A DNA stretch of 21,774 bases from Candidatus Caenarcanales bacterium (GCA_022447685.1 JAKVAO010000046.1:1-21774), one strand, 5' to 3'; shown: positions 7,439-14,550, counted from the first letter of the stretch. Notes: generated by a model from the letters alone, not told the origin. Made by a program: numbers and translations.

Positions 7439-7566
7439 AGGATCCTCGGCTAGTGTGGCTCGGTTGATTTTGCAGTTAATTTGAGTATCGACTTGTGGTT
7501 GTCAAACCATAACAAAGATGCGATCCATTAACAAAAAATGGACTGAGCCACACTAGCCGAGTTCCT
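7439..7566 (+). ncRNA. Large hairpin ahead of thrS: candidate structured RNA or cis-regulator
   Basis: A perfect 17-bp inverted repeat, CTCGGCTAGTGTGGCTC (7445-7461) against GAGCCACACTAGCCGAG (7545-7561), closes an arm. It extends outward by AGGA/TCCT (7439-7442 with 7563-7566) and inward by GGTT-type pairs and ATTTT/AAAAT. The enclosed part holds smaller hairpins: TGGTT-GTCA-AACCA (7496-7509) and TCCATT/AATGGA (7524-7542), the second competing with the long stem. The stretch 7393-7463 is about half G+C, clearly above the surrounding AT-rich DNA, as often seen for functional RNA in AT-rich genomes. It is not followed by a T-run. The right arm ends at the extended -10 box of thrS. I found no T-box, SRP RNA, tmRNA or RNase P hallmark. 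Confidence 0.5.
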
Positions 7567-7574
7567 GCTATTAT
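7566..7574 (+). promoter_or_regulatory. Extended -10 box of thrS (TGc-TATTAT)
   Basis: TGc-TATTAT ends 9 bases before the thrS ATG at 7584, with no Shine-Dalgarno sequence between. A -35 element would fall inside the right arm of the 17-bp inverted repeat and is not recognisable. Transcription from here would give an almost leaderless thrS message. Confidence 0.45.
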
Positions 7575-7583
7575 TTATAGACG

Positions 7584-9515
7584 ATGGTATCAGTAATATT
7601 AGAAGATGGTAGCTCTAAATTAGTGGAAGATGGTGCTTCTGGACTTGATCTTGCTAAGTCAATTTCGACCTCTCTTGCAAAAAAAGCAATTGCTCTTGAA
7701 GTTAATGGTGAGATTAAAGATTTATCTTGTCCTGTTTTGGATGGGGATAGAGTTAAAGTTATTAAAGTTGGTGACAAGAAAAGTTATGAAGTTTTAAGAC
7801 ATACTACCAGTCACGTTTTGGCTTCAGTTGTTCAGAAAATGTTTCCTCGAGCTAAAGTTGGTGTTGGTCCTGCAACTGAGAAAGGGTTTTTTTATGATTT
7901 TAAAATCGATGATCATAAAATCACTGATGATGAGTTATTAGAGATAGAAAAGCAGATGAAAAAATTTGCTTCTGGTGCTTACAAAATCGAAAGAGTTCAA
8001 ATTGCTGACGTCAATGCTAAGTTAGATGAGTATAAAAACTCTGGTGAAATTTATAAAGCTGAATTATTAGAAGAATATAGAGATAGAGGACCTACTGAAT
8101 ATTACTTTACTGATAATAATGGTCAAAGATTATGGTCTGATTTATGTGCTGGACCTCATTTACCAAACACTAAATTCATCAAACATATTAAATTAACTAA
8201 TGTCTCTGGTGCTTACTGGCGTGGTAAAGAAGAAAATGATCAAATGCAAAGAGTCTATGGAACTGTTTGGTGGGACCAGGAAGAGTTTGATCTATATTTC
8301 AAACAGTTAGCTGAAAGTGAGCAGCGTGATCATAGAAGACTTGCTAAAGTGCATGATTATTTTTCTACACATGAGCTTGCTGGAGCTGGTTTGGTTTTCT
8401 GGCACAGAAAGCTTGCAACTGTAAGACAGGAATTAGAGAAGTTCTGGACTAGAGAACACCGTAAAGCAGGTTATGAGTTTGTTGTAACTCCTCATATCGC
8501 TAAGTCTGAGCTTTGGGATATTTCCGGCCATAATTCTTTCTATAAGGATAATATGTATAACCTAAAGGTTGATGAGGATGAATATGTTCTCAAACCTATG
8601 AATTGTCCATTTCATGTTTTGATTTTCAAAAATAATAAACATAGTTATAGAGAGATGCCTGTAAGAATGGCGGAGATGGGAACTGTTTATAGAAATGAAT
8701 CTAGTGGAGCTGTGCACGGTTTAGCTAGGGTTAGGGGCTTCACTCAGGATGATGCTCATATCTTCTGTACTCGTGATCAATTCAAATCTGAGATTCAAGG
8801 TGTTTATAAACTAATAGATAAGATTTATTCCGCTCTTGGTTTAAGTTTTGAGGTTGAAATATCTACTAAGCCTGAAAAAGCTATTGGTGACGATGAGTTA
8901 TGGGAATTTGCTGAACAAGGTTTAATTGAATCTTTGAAAGAGTTGGATGTTAATTTTGAAATTAACCCAGCTGATGGTGCTTTCTATGGACCTAAGATTG
9001 ATTTTAAACTCAAAGACGCTTTAGGAAGAGTCTGGCAGGGAGCTACTATTCAGTTAGACTTCAATTTACCTGAAAGATTCGATCTTAGTTATATCGATAG
9101 CGAGAGCAAGCCTCAAAGACCGGTTATGATTCATAGAGCGATTTTTGGTTCAATGGAAAGAATTACTATGGTTATGATCGAGCATTTTGCTGGAGCTTTT
9201 CCTGTCTGGTTATCACCGGATCAAGTAATGGTAATTCCTGTTACTGACAAACATAATGACTACGCGGTTAAGATTCGTGATTTCTTAATCGATAGTGATA
9301 TTAGGGCTCAAGCTGATTTGGGCTCTGAGAGAATGAACTATAAGATTCGTGAAGCTCAGGAATCTCAGATTCCATACATGCTTATCGTTGGTGATAAAGA
9401 AATTGAGACTGATACAGTCAATGTTCGTTTCAGAAGAGCTAAAGAGCAAGAAGCTATGTCTGTTAAAGAATTTCTTGAAAAGATTCGTGAAGAAGTTCGT
9501 GAGAAGAAAATTTAG
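7584..9515 (+). CDS. thrS: Threonyl-tRNA synthetase
   Basis: The 643-residue product is a complete class II threonyl-tRNA synthetase. An N-terminal TGS domain (1-63) is followed by the editing domain with HTTSH (73-77), C188 and H192 (CAGPH), then the catalytic core with zinc ligands C341 (MNCPFH), H392 (DDAHIF) and H517 (MIHRAI), motif 2 around TVYRNE (367-372), and motif 3 FGSMERI (521-527). A C-terminal anticodon-binding domain follows from about residue 545. The enzyme charges tRNA-Thr and removes mischarged serine. The gene stands alone. Its stop overlaps the convergent gene at 9512 by 4 bases. The upstream 260 bases are non-coding and strongly structured, so RNA-level control is plausible, but known T-box motifs are absent. 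Confidence 0.97.
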   Translation: MVSVILEDGSSKLVEDGASGLDLAKSISTSLAKKAIALEVNGEIKDLSCPVLDGDRVKVIKVGDKKSYEVLRHTTSHVLASVVQKMFPRAKVGVGPATEKGFFYDFKIDDHKITDDELLEIEKQMKKFASGAYKIERVQIADVNAKLDEYKNSGEIYKAELLEEYRDRGPTEYYFTDNNGQRLWSDLCAGPHLPNTKFIKHIKLTNVSGAYWRGKEENDQMQRVYGTVWWDQEEFDLYFKQLAESEQRDHRRLAKVHDYFSTHELAGAGLVFWHRKLATVRQELEKFWTREHRKAGYEFVVTPHIAKSELWDISGHNSFYKDNMYNLKVDEDEYVLKPMNCPFHVLIFKNNKHSYREMPVRMAEMGTVYRNESSGAVHGLARVRGFTQDDAHIFCTRDQFKSEIQGVYKLIDKIYSALGLSFEVEISTKPEKAIGDDELWEFAEQGLIESLKELDVNFEINPADGAFYGPKIDFKLKDALGRVWQGATIQLDFNLPERFDLSYIDSESKPQRPVMIHRAIFGSMERITMVMIEHFAGAFPVWLSPDQVMVIPVTDKHNDYAVKIRDFLIDSDIRAQADLGSERMNYKIREAQESQIPYMLIVGDKEIETDTVNVRFRRAKEQEAMSVKEFLEKIREEVREKKI

Positions 9516-9910
9516 GTCTTATGTGCGTGAGCTGAACCCATGGAACTAAATAGTGAGCCGGTTCGGTTGAACTGAAGACTACCATCGTACCTGTTGTTAT
9601 TATTCATGCTTTCACTTAGATCAAGCTTTCTTATTGCGCTGGTTTTGTCTTGTGAAATATTAAAAGTATCAGGCTTTTTATTCTCTATCTGAGCCCTCGT
9701 TTTCCTTAATGGAGGTGGCTTTTTCCCGGTATTATTATCACTAAGACTATTTTCACCTTTAGAGCCAGCTTCATCTACAGGTCTTAGAATTTGATTTTGA
9801 GTAGCGCTAGGGTTTATAGCTTGCTTTGGTTGACTTGCAAGCGTTTTATTAGTTTTTTCTTTATTTGCAAGTATATTTGCACCAATCTGGCTAACAAAAC
9901 TGTCAGTCAT
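9512..9910 (-). CDS. Small disordered protein of unknown function
   Basis: The 132-residue product is unrecognised. It is almost entirely polar and Asn/Ser/Lys-rich, with no membrane helix or signal peptide, and is probably intrinsically disordered. The N-terminal MTDSFVSQIGANILANKEK could form one helix. A very good ribosome site, AAGGGGA (9919-9925 on the minus strand), lies 8 bases before the ATG, which argues that it is translated. It follows secG on the same strand after 57 bases and overlaps the end of convergent thrS by 4 bases. Confidence 0.62.
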   Translation of the reverse strand: MTDSFVSQIGANILANKEKTNKTLASQPKQAINPSATQNQILRPVDEAGSKGENSLSDNNTGKKPPPLRKTRAQIENKKPDTFNISQDKTSAIRKLDLSESMNNNNRYDGSLQFNRTGSLFSSMGSAHAHKT

Positions 9911-9918
9911 TACTTACG

Positions 9919-9925
9919 TCCCCTT
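9919..9925 (-). promoter_or_regulatory. Strong Shine-Dalgarno AAGGGGA
   Basis: The strongest ribosome site I saw in the window, with 8-base spacing to the ATG at 9910. It contrasts with many neighbouring genes that have none, and so supports the reality of the small disordered gene. Confidence 0.65.
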
Positions 9926-9967
9926 ATAATGGATTATCCAAAATAAAGGTTAATAAGAGGTTAAGGC

Positions 9968-10192
9968 TTAAACTACATTAAAGCCTAAAACGATAGAAGA
10001 AACGATAAATACAGCAAAAGCAATCCAAGTTAAATTATCTAATTTCTGGTCTGCACTTGAGCTTAAGCCTTTGAATTGGCTTGCAGATCCTCCAATAGAT
10101 CCCAAACCTTCAGATTTTGGCTCATGAGCTAGTATTAAAAAACCCGTAGCTAAGCCAGATAAAATTTGAATTATTGTAACAAATCCAAGCAT
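9968..10192 (-). CDS. secG: Protein-export membrane protein SecG
   Basis: The 74-residue product has two membrane helices (about 3-22 and 54-73) joined by a loop with the SecG pattern: GLGSIGGSASQFKG, then a basic/polar stretch before LDNLTWIAFAVFIVSSIVLG. SecG is the small accessory subunit of the SecYEG translocon and assists SecA-driven export. Length is usual for the family. It lies 22 bases after fabD on the same strand but has its own candidate extended -10 box (TGc-TATCAT) ending 10 bases before the ATG. No Shine-Dalgarno sequence is visible. Confidence 0.88.
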   Translation of the reverse strand: MLGFVTIIQILSGLATGFLILAHEPKSEGLGSIGGSASQFKGLSSSADQKLDNLTWIAFAVFIVSSIVLGFNVV

Positions 10193-10202
10193 AGGAATTA
10201 GA

Positions 10203-10211
10203 ATGATAGCA
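10203..10211 (-). promoter_or_regulatory. Extended -10 box in front of secG (TGc-TATCAT)
   Basis: Located in the 22-base gap between fabD and secG on the minus strand, 10 bases before the ATG. If used, secG is transcribed independently of fabD with a leader of only a few bases. Confidence 0.4.
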
Positions 10212-10214
10212 TAT

Positions 10215-11189
10215 TTATGCTTTGCTTGTTTCTGGTATTAAAGCAGTTAAATCGTCTTTAGATTGTATACTTTTCACTGGAAATCTTCTATTTTGTTTTT
10301 TAACCAGACCATTTAAGACTTTAGACGGTCCAAGTTCAAGTATTTCCTGAATACCTTCTTCACTATTAATTAATTTTTCCACAGTTTTAGTCCACTGAAC
10401 AGCGCCAGTCATTTGTTTTTTGAGTACTTCTTTAATCTCTTGAGCATAAGTATTAGCTTCTGCTGCATAATTCTGAATTACTGGTACTTTTGCGTCATTG
10501 AATTGGATTTGATCGATTAATTCAGAGAATTTTTCTGAAGCGTTGTCCATAAGAGGTGAATGGAATGCACCACCAACACTTAGAGGTATAACTTTTACTT
10601 TAAGTTCATTTTCACTTGCATAGTCGCTAATTTTTTGATTAGCTTCAGCTACAGCTTCGCTGCTACCTGTGATTACTATTTGTTCTGGTGAGTTGAAATT
10701 AGCTACAGATACTTTATCTATAGAATTAATCAAAACACTGAGTTTATCTTTCCCTAAGCCTAGAACCGCTGTCATAGCACCTTTCTCAGCTTTAGACATC
10801 AGGTCACCACGTTTAATGATTAGTTTGAAGGTATCTTCTAGTGAAATTACACCAGCTGCATAAAGTGCTGCAAATTCACCAAGACTATGTCCAGCAAAGT
10901 ATTTAACATTGCTTAGTGTTTCTGGCGAATTTTCTTTTAGCAGTTCAAGTATCGAAATACTGGTCGCAATAATTGCTGGCTGAGTATAAGCTGTGTTCTG
11001 GAGTAGTTCTTCTGGTCCATTGAAGCAAGTCTCTGAGATGCTTTGTTTAGCGTTATCACCATGATAATCTAAGAATAATTTATCAACTGTGCTGAAAATC
11101 TTTCTAACTGTTTCATAGTTTTGGTGAAGGTCTTTAGACATACCGACGAATTGTGAACCTTGTCCTGGAAAAACGATTGCTTTAGTCAT
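10215..11189 (-). CDS. fabD: Malonyl-CoA:ACP transacylase FabD
   Basis: The 324-residue protein has all landmarks of malonyl-CoA:acyl carrier protein transacylase, which loads malonyl units for fatty-acid chain extension. These are FPGQGSQ (7-13), the nucleophile elbow GHSLGE with Ser102, Arg127 in IKRGDLM (binds the malonyl carboxylate), ANFNSPEQIVITG, and the catalytic His210 in GGAFHSPLM. Length is usual. Other fab genes are not adjacent. The upstream gap to the divergent tusA-like gene is only 32 bases and contains back-to-back extended -10 boxes. The fabD box is a perfect TGc-TATAAT ending 7 bases before the ATG, with no ribosome site. Confidence 0.96.
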   Translation of the reverse strand: MTKAIVFPGQGSQFVGMSKDLHQNYETVRKIFSTVDKLFLDYHGDNAKQSISETCFNGPEELLQNTAYTQPAIIATSISILELLKENSPETLSNVKYFAGHSLGEFAALYAAGVISLEDTFKLIIKRGDLMSKAEKGAMTAVLGLGKDKLSVLINSIDKVSVANFNSPEQIVITGSSEAVAEANQKISDYASENELKVKVIPLSVGGAFHSPLMDNASEKFSELIDQIQFNDAKVPVIQNYAAEANTYAQEIKEVLKKQMTGAVQWTKTVEKLINSEEGIQEILELGPSKVLNGLVKKQNRRFPVKSIQSKDDLTALIPETSKA

Positions 11190-11196
11190 AGAAAGT

Positions 11197-11205
11197 ATTA
11201 TAGCA
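11197..11205 (-). promoter_or_regulatory. Extended -10 box of fabD (TGc-TATAAT, perfect)
   Basis: A perfect consensus extended -10 on the minus strand ends 7 bases before the fabD ATG, which predicts transcription starting at the A of ATG. It is the clearest member of the leaderless promoter set in this window. Confidence 0.6.
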
Positions 11206-11206
11206 A

Positions 11207-11215
11207 TGATATAGT
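11207..11215 (+). promoter_or_regulatory. Extended -10 box of the tusA-like gene (TGa-TATAGT)
   Basis: The box ends 6 bases before the ATG at 11222 and sits one base from the divergent fabD box. Two polymerases could not occupy both at once, so the genes may compete for transcription. Confidence 0.55.
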
Positions 11216-11221
11216 ATTAAA

Positions 11222-11470
11222 ATGTCTGTAAAAGAGATGGATCTTCGTGGCACTGCATGCCCAATTAACTTTGTGAGAATCAAAATTGCCTTGGATGCTG
11301 CTCCAGAAGAAACTATCATAAAAGCAATTATTGACGATGGTGAGGCTTATGAAAGTGTCCCCCAGAGTATTAGAGAAGAAGGACATGAAATTATTTCGCT
11401 TGAATCCTATGAGGAAAGCTTTTGGTTGATTAATATTAAGAAGTCAGCTGGAACTGAGGCTAAAAGTTAA
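11222..11470 (+). CDS. TusA/SirA-like sulfur-carrier protein
   Basis: The 82-residue protein matches the TusA family: strand MDLRGTACPINFVRIKIAL with the active cysteine Cys13, then LDAAPEETIIKAIIDDGEAYESVPQSI and EGHEIISLE. Family members carry a persulfide on this cysteine for tRNA thiolation, molybdopterin or other sulfur transfer. The usual CPxP motif is CPIN here, a variant found in part of the family, so the exact partner is uncertain. It is followed after 27 bases by an ACT-domain protein, probably co-transcribed. The start is set by a leaderless-type promoter 6 bases upstream. Confidence 0.85.
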   Translation: MSVKEMDLRGTACPINFVRIKIALDAAPEETIIKAIIDDGEAYESVPQSIREEGHEIISLESYEESFWLINIKKSAGTEAKS

Positions 11471-11497
11471 TCTGAGACAGAAACACGGGCGCTTATT

Positions 11498-11947
11498 ATG
11501 ACTAAGTTTAAACTAGAAGTTTTAGCTGATAAATATAAAATAGTTTGTTTCCCAGTTGATTATAACTTGGATTTTGCTAAGCTTCTTTCTAATTCCAAAA
11601 AGGATTTTCTGAATATTAGCCAGAGTTCAGATGAATTATCCATTATCTGTAACGAAGAATTTCAGTTTGAGAGTTTTACAACTGATATTAATGTTGATAT
11701 TTATAATGATAAGCTCAAAATTGAAGCTGGCTGGAAGGCTTTCAGGATATTGGGGACTTTAGATTTTGGGATGGTTGGCGTTTTATCGAGTATCTTAAAT
11801 CTACTAGCGAAAAAGAATATAAGTATTTTAGCTGTTTCAACTTACAATACTGACTACATATTAGTTAAAGAAGAAAAGCTCAGAGAAGCAATTAATGCAA
11901 TAGAAGATTCAAATATTGCTGAATTTACAGAATATCGTCAATATTAA
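11498..11947 (+). CDS. ACT-domain (CASTOR-like) putative amino-acid-binding protein
   Basis: The 149-residue protein has a recognisable C-terminal ACT domain (about 77-140): AGWKAFRILGTLDFGMVGVLSSILNLLAKKNISI, then STYNTDYILVKEEKL. The sequence STYNTDYILV is typical of the CASTOR/ACT_7 subgroup, small proteins that bind amino acids. The N-terminal half (KLEVLADKYKIVCFP, then SDELSIICNEE) fits the second ACT-like half of that subgroup. The regulated target is unknown. It lies downstream of the tusA-like gene, and its last 23 bases overlap the convergent DUF760 gene. Confidence 0.8.
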   Translation: MTKFKLEVLADKYKIVCFPVDYNLDFAKLLSNSKKDFLNISQSSDELSIICNEEFQFESFTTDINVDIYNDKLKIEAGWKAFRILGTLDFGMVGVLSSILNLLAKKNISILAVSTYNTDYILVKEEKLREAINAIEDSNIAEFTEYRQY

Positions 11948-12353
11948 GATCTTTCTCTGTTTTTATAGTTCTCTCTTCACTAGTACTGTTTTCTAAGAAT
12001 TTAGGAAGTTTCTCACTTCTCTTCTGTTGCTCAACTTCTTCGTCGTTGGTTTTAATCAATGACTCCAATTCAAGTCTGCTCTCAACGGCTTTCGTCATAT
12101 AACCTGTAATCATGGCACTGTAAAGAAGTTGGTGAATAGATTCTTTAGAGAAAGTAACAGAGGTATCAGCTAATTCTGAAGGTAAGTGACCTAAGATACC
12201 ACCTACGCTAGTCTCAAAAAACTGCTTAGCATCAGGTGAAATCTCTTTAGCAAGCATTAATATATCTTCTTTATCACGGCTTCCAAAGAACTTATGAAAA
12301 TCTAAGTCTTGATTTGACTCATCGATATTTTTATTGTTACCAAAAAAGAACAT
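11925..12353 (-). CDS. DUF760 family protein
   Basis: The 142-residue protein carries the DUF760 pattern at about 31-98: ILMLAKEISPDAKQFFETSV, GGILGHLPSE, SVTFSKESIHQLLYSAMITGYMTKAVESRLELE. Cyanobacterial and chloroplast members have closely similar lines (a helix ending in spEV, then GLLGNLPSE, then TSREHLGRLLASAMMSGYFLRNAEQRMxFE). The function of the family is not established, though plant members are plastid proteins. The N-terminus is polar. It lies 28 bases after tpiA but has its own extended -10 box. The end overlaps the ACT gene by 23 bases. This assignment comes from recalled consensus, not a search. Confidence 0.8.
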   Translation of the reverse strand: MFFFGNNKNIDESNQDLDFHKFFGSRDKEDILMLAKEISPDAKQFFETSVGGILGHLPSELADTSVTFSKESIHQLLYSAMITGYMTKAVESRLELESLIKTNDEEVEQQKRSEKLPKFLENSTSEERTIKTEKDLNIDDIL

Positions 12354-12362
12354 TTAATCTTG

Positions 12363-12371
12363 ATGATAGCA
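12363..12371 (-). promoter_or_regulatory. Extended -10 box of the DUF760 gene (TGc-TATCAT)
   Basis: Same sequence as the box in front of secG. It ends 9 bases before the ATG at 12353, inside the 28-base gap after tpiA. No Shine-Dalgarno sequence is visible. Confidence 0.45.
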
Positions 12372-12381
12372 TAAACAGAGC

Positions 12382-13170
12382 TTAGGCAGCTATTTTACTT
12401 GCTGAAAGATTTACAATCTGTGAAAAGTCTTCTGCCTTCAGTGATGCACCACCAACAAGCGCGCCATCTATATCTGATTTGGACATTTGCTCTTCTATTG
12501 TTGCTGGTTTAACTGAACCACCATAAAGTATTCTTGCTGTATCAGCAAGCTCACTTGGCATAAGCATTTTCACTAAAGTTCTTATATTAGCTATAACTCT
12601 ATTTGCTTCATCAGCATCACAAGTTTTACCTGTACCGATAGCCCAAATTGGCTCATAAGCGATACTGATTTGCCCAGCTGAGATTTTACTGAAATCTAAT
12701 GATTCAAGTGCGTTTTTGATTTGAGTTTCTATCCATGAATCAGTTTTATTAGCTTCACGAGTCTCTAATGATTCACCACAACATAAAATTAATTTCATAC
12801 CAGCATCTAGTACTTTCTGTGATTTGGCTTTGATAACTGCGTTATCTTCATTGAAAATTTCTCTTCTCTCTGAGTGACCAACTATAACTGAATCAATGGA
12901 AATCTCTTTAAGCATTGCTGTGTTGATTTCACCTGTGTAAGCACCACTCTCGTATTCACTAACATCTTGTGCTGCAACAGTTACTTTATCTAAACCTTCT
13001 TGCTTAAGTTCGCTTACAACTGTCTCTAAGCTAGTAAATGGAGCTGAAAGAACTATATCTACTTCAGTCTGACTTTCTTTAACTTTAGTAGCAAATTCAG
13101 CTACGAAACTTTTAGCTTCAGCTTTAGTTTTGTTTAGTTTCCAGTTCGCAATAATTAAAGGTTTTCTCAT
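12382..13170 (-). CDS. tpiA: Triosephosphate isomerase
   Basis: The 262-residue barrel enzyme interconverts dihydroxyacetone phosphate and glyceraldehyde-3-phosphate in glycolysis and gluconeogenesis. All catalytic landmarks are present: N9 and K11 (ANWKLN), H99 in VGHSERR, E173 in AYEPIWAIGTGKT (the flexible lid follows), and the phosphate-binding ILYGGSVKP and LVGGASL. Length is slightly above the usual 250. An AGGA (13178-13181, minus strand) lies 7 bases before the ATG, so this gene has an ordinary ribosome site. The divergent sigma-factor gene begins about 50-70 bases away. Confidence 0.97.
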   Translation of the reverse strand: MRKPLIIANWKLNKTKAEAKSFVAEFATKVKESQTEVDIVLSAPFTSLETVVSELKQEGLDKVTVAAQDVSEYESGAYTGEINTAMLKEISIDSVIVGHSERREIFNEDNAVIKAKSQKVLDAGMKLILCCGESLETREANKTDSWIETQIKNALESLDFSKISAGQISIAYEPIWAIGTGKTCDADEANRVIANIRTLVKMLMPSELADTARILYGGSVKPATIEEQMSKSDIDGALVGGASLKAEDFSQIVNLSASKIAA

Positions 13171-13203
13171 AAATTTATCCTGATTAAAGAGTTTATCAAA
13201 AAT

Positions 13204-13232
13204 TTGACGAATATGTACAATGACATTAGTAT
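13204..13232 (+). promoter_or_regulatory. Promoter of the ECF sigma gene (TTGACG - 17 - TAGTAT)
   Basis: TTGACG (13204-13209) and TAGTAT (13227-13232) are separated by exactly 17 bases. The expected start site is within a base or two of the ATG at 13241. This favours that ATG over the upstream one at 13220 and implies a leaderless message. Confidence 0.45.
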
Positions 13233-13240
13233 TAAATTAT

Positions 13241-13918
13241 ATGAAATTTTCTTTATTTGACAGCAAAAAGAAAGTCGAGAAAACATCTTTAAATGGTGTT
13301 AGTGATTTTGAAATTATTTCCATGTGTCAGCTTGGCGACATGATAGCCTTCAAAGAATTGGTGAAAAGATACCAAAAAGTTGTTTTCGCATTTCTTTACC
13401 AATTAGCTCCAGAGTGGGAAGATCTTAATGACTTGTCTCAAGAAGTTTTCATTAGAGTTTTTAGAGGAATTCATTCTCTTAAGAGTCCTCACGCTTTCAA
13501 GTCTTGGATTAACCAAATTGTTGTAAACATCTTCTATGATGAGTTAAGAAAAAGACCAAAGCACAACAAAAATTTAAGTATCGATCAAGCATTTGAGCAA
13601 GATGACTTCAACACTGAAATTCAAAGAGAGATAGTTGATACTAGTTCAGTGCCAGAGCAAGTTTTTAGTAATACTGAGCTTAAGCAAGTTCTTCAAAACG
13701 CAATCAGTCAGCTTCCTGAGCAGTATAGAACTGTAATTGTTTTAAGGGAGCTTCAAGGGCTTCAATATGAAGAAATGGCAACTCTACTTAACTGTGCTAT
13801 CGGCACAATCAAATCTAGATTATCAAGAGCAAGAGAGAAATTACAAGAAATCATCAAGCCTCAGCTAAGTGATGAAGCTTACTACGATGAAGACTACGGT
13901 ATAGAAAACTACGCTTAG
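13241..13918 (+). CDS. ECF-type RNA polymerase sigma factor
   Basis: The product (225 residues from this start) is a group 4 sigma-70 factor. Region 2 spans about residues 33-105: GDMIAFKELVKRYQKVVFAF, WEDLNDLSQEVFIRVFR for core and -10 binding, and KSWINQIVVNIFYDELRKR. Region 4 spans about 148-203: LPEQYRTVIVLRELQGLQYEEMA, then IGTIKSRLSRAREKL, the helix-turn-helix that reads the -35. An in-frame ATG at 13220 would add 7 residues (MTLVLNY), but the promoter overlaps it. The next gene encodes a membrane protein with the topology of an anti-sigma factor. Acidic C-terminal tail. Target promoters cannot be read from the window. Confidence 0.92.
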   Translation: MKFSLFDSKKKVEKTSLNGVSDFEIISMCQLGDMIAFKELVKRYQKVVFAFLYQLAPEWEDLNDLSQEVFIRVFRGIHSLKSPHAFKSWINQIVVNIFYDELRKRPKHNKNLSIDQAFEQDDFNTEIQREIVDTSSVPEQVFSNTELKQVLQNAISQLPEQYRTVIVLRELQGLQYEEMATLLNCAIGTIKSRLSRAREKLQEIIKPQLSDEAYYDEDYGIENYA

Positions 13919-13956
13919 TTAGCTTTGGCTATGCTATTTTTGATAAGCTTTAAAAT

Positions 13957-14517
13957 ATGAGTGATTTTGAAAGTTACTTTGCATCGCTAGAAGAGAAGAT
14001 AACTAAAAGCTCGCGTTTGCAGGTGATTAAAGACGCTAATGATGAAAATAATAGAACTTACAAAATCAATAGAGCTCTACTTATCTGGTTCAAGGCTCAG
14101 AGATTGTTTCCTTATCTAGTTTCTGGTGCAATAGTTATAGTTATTTTTGTCAGCACTTGGCTTTTTATGAAGCCTAATATTAATGCTTCTACTCATCACC
14201 ACGAGTCTTTTGTGAACTTAGAGTATAGCTACGTAGATTTAATTAATGATGATTTTCCTTGGGATGAATTAGGCTTGGATTCGGAGAAAGAGGAGAAGAT
14301 TCAATCTTTAGTTAGGCATTACCAAGTTAAGAAATTTAAGATCACAGAAGAGTTAGAGAACTATGAAGTTGCTAATAGTGATTATGAAGTTGAAATATCT
14401 TCTTTGAATTATGAGCTTAAGCAACTAGCAAGTGAGCTTTCTTTGAAGATAAGATTTTTGTTAGATGAAGATGAAACTCATAGATTCTTTAAATTGTGTT
14501 CTAGTTTGAAGTCATAG
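13957..14517 (+). CDS. Putative membrane anti-sigma factor / metal sensor (CnrY-CnrX-like fusion)
   Basis: The 186-residue protein starts 38 bases after the sigma gene. A cytoplasmic part (1-51) begins MSDFESYFASLEEKI, short and acidic/aromatic at its start like the sigma-binding end of CnrY. A single membrane helix at about 52-71 follows, then HHHE (80-83), then a helical-hairpin domain (about 100-184) with ELGLDSEKEEKIQSLVRHY, a long charged middle, and LKIRFLLDEDETHRFFKLCSSL. That domain has the pattern of CnrX/CpxP-type metal-resistance sensors, in which a helix after 'L.Ld...' and a final 'L.pe....f' helix close the hairpin. His121 and His175 add possible ligands. In Cnr the anti-sigma and sensor are separate proteins; here they would be one. 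Pattern-level inference. Confidence 0.6.
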   Translation: MSDFESYFASLEEKITKSSRLQVIKDANDENNRTYKINRALLIWFKAQRLFPYLVSGAIVIVIFVSTWLFMKPNINASTHHHESFVNLEYSYVDLINDDFPWDELGLDSEKEEKIQSLVRHYQVKKFKITEELENYEVANSDYEVEISSLNYELKQLASELSLKIRFLLDEDETHRFFKLCSSLKS

Positions 14518-14550
14518 TTGAAAATATTAGCTTAGGGGTTTTTCATTGTA

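Noticed and set aside
7439..7566. MITE or other transposed element
   Set aside because: The terminal repeats fit, but no flanking target duplication is visible and there is no second copy in the window. Left open, not called.
7321..7583. T-box leader or tRNA gene before thrS
   Set aside because: No T-box sequence (AGGGUGGNACCGCG), no terminator with a T-run, and no GTTCRANTC-type T-arm on either strand.
13220..13240. Start of the sigma gene at the upstream ATG
   Set aside because: It would lie within the TTGACG-17-TAGTAT promoter and has no ribosome site; the ATG at 13241 fits better. Not fully excluded.
14518..14550. Intrinsic terminator between the anti-sigma-like gene and the secretin-like gene
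   Set aside because: TGAAAA/TTTTCA could pair across a 17-base loop, but the stem is only A/T-rich with no GC core before the T-run.
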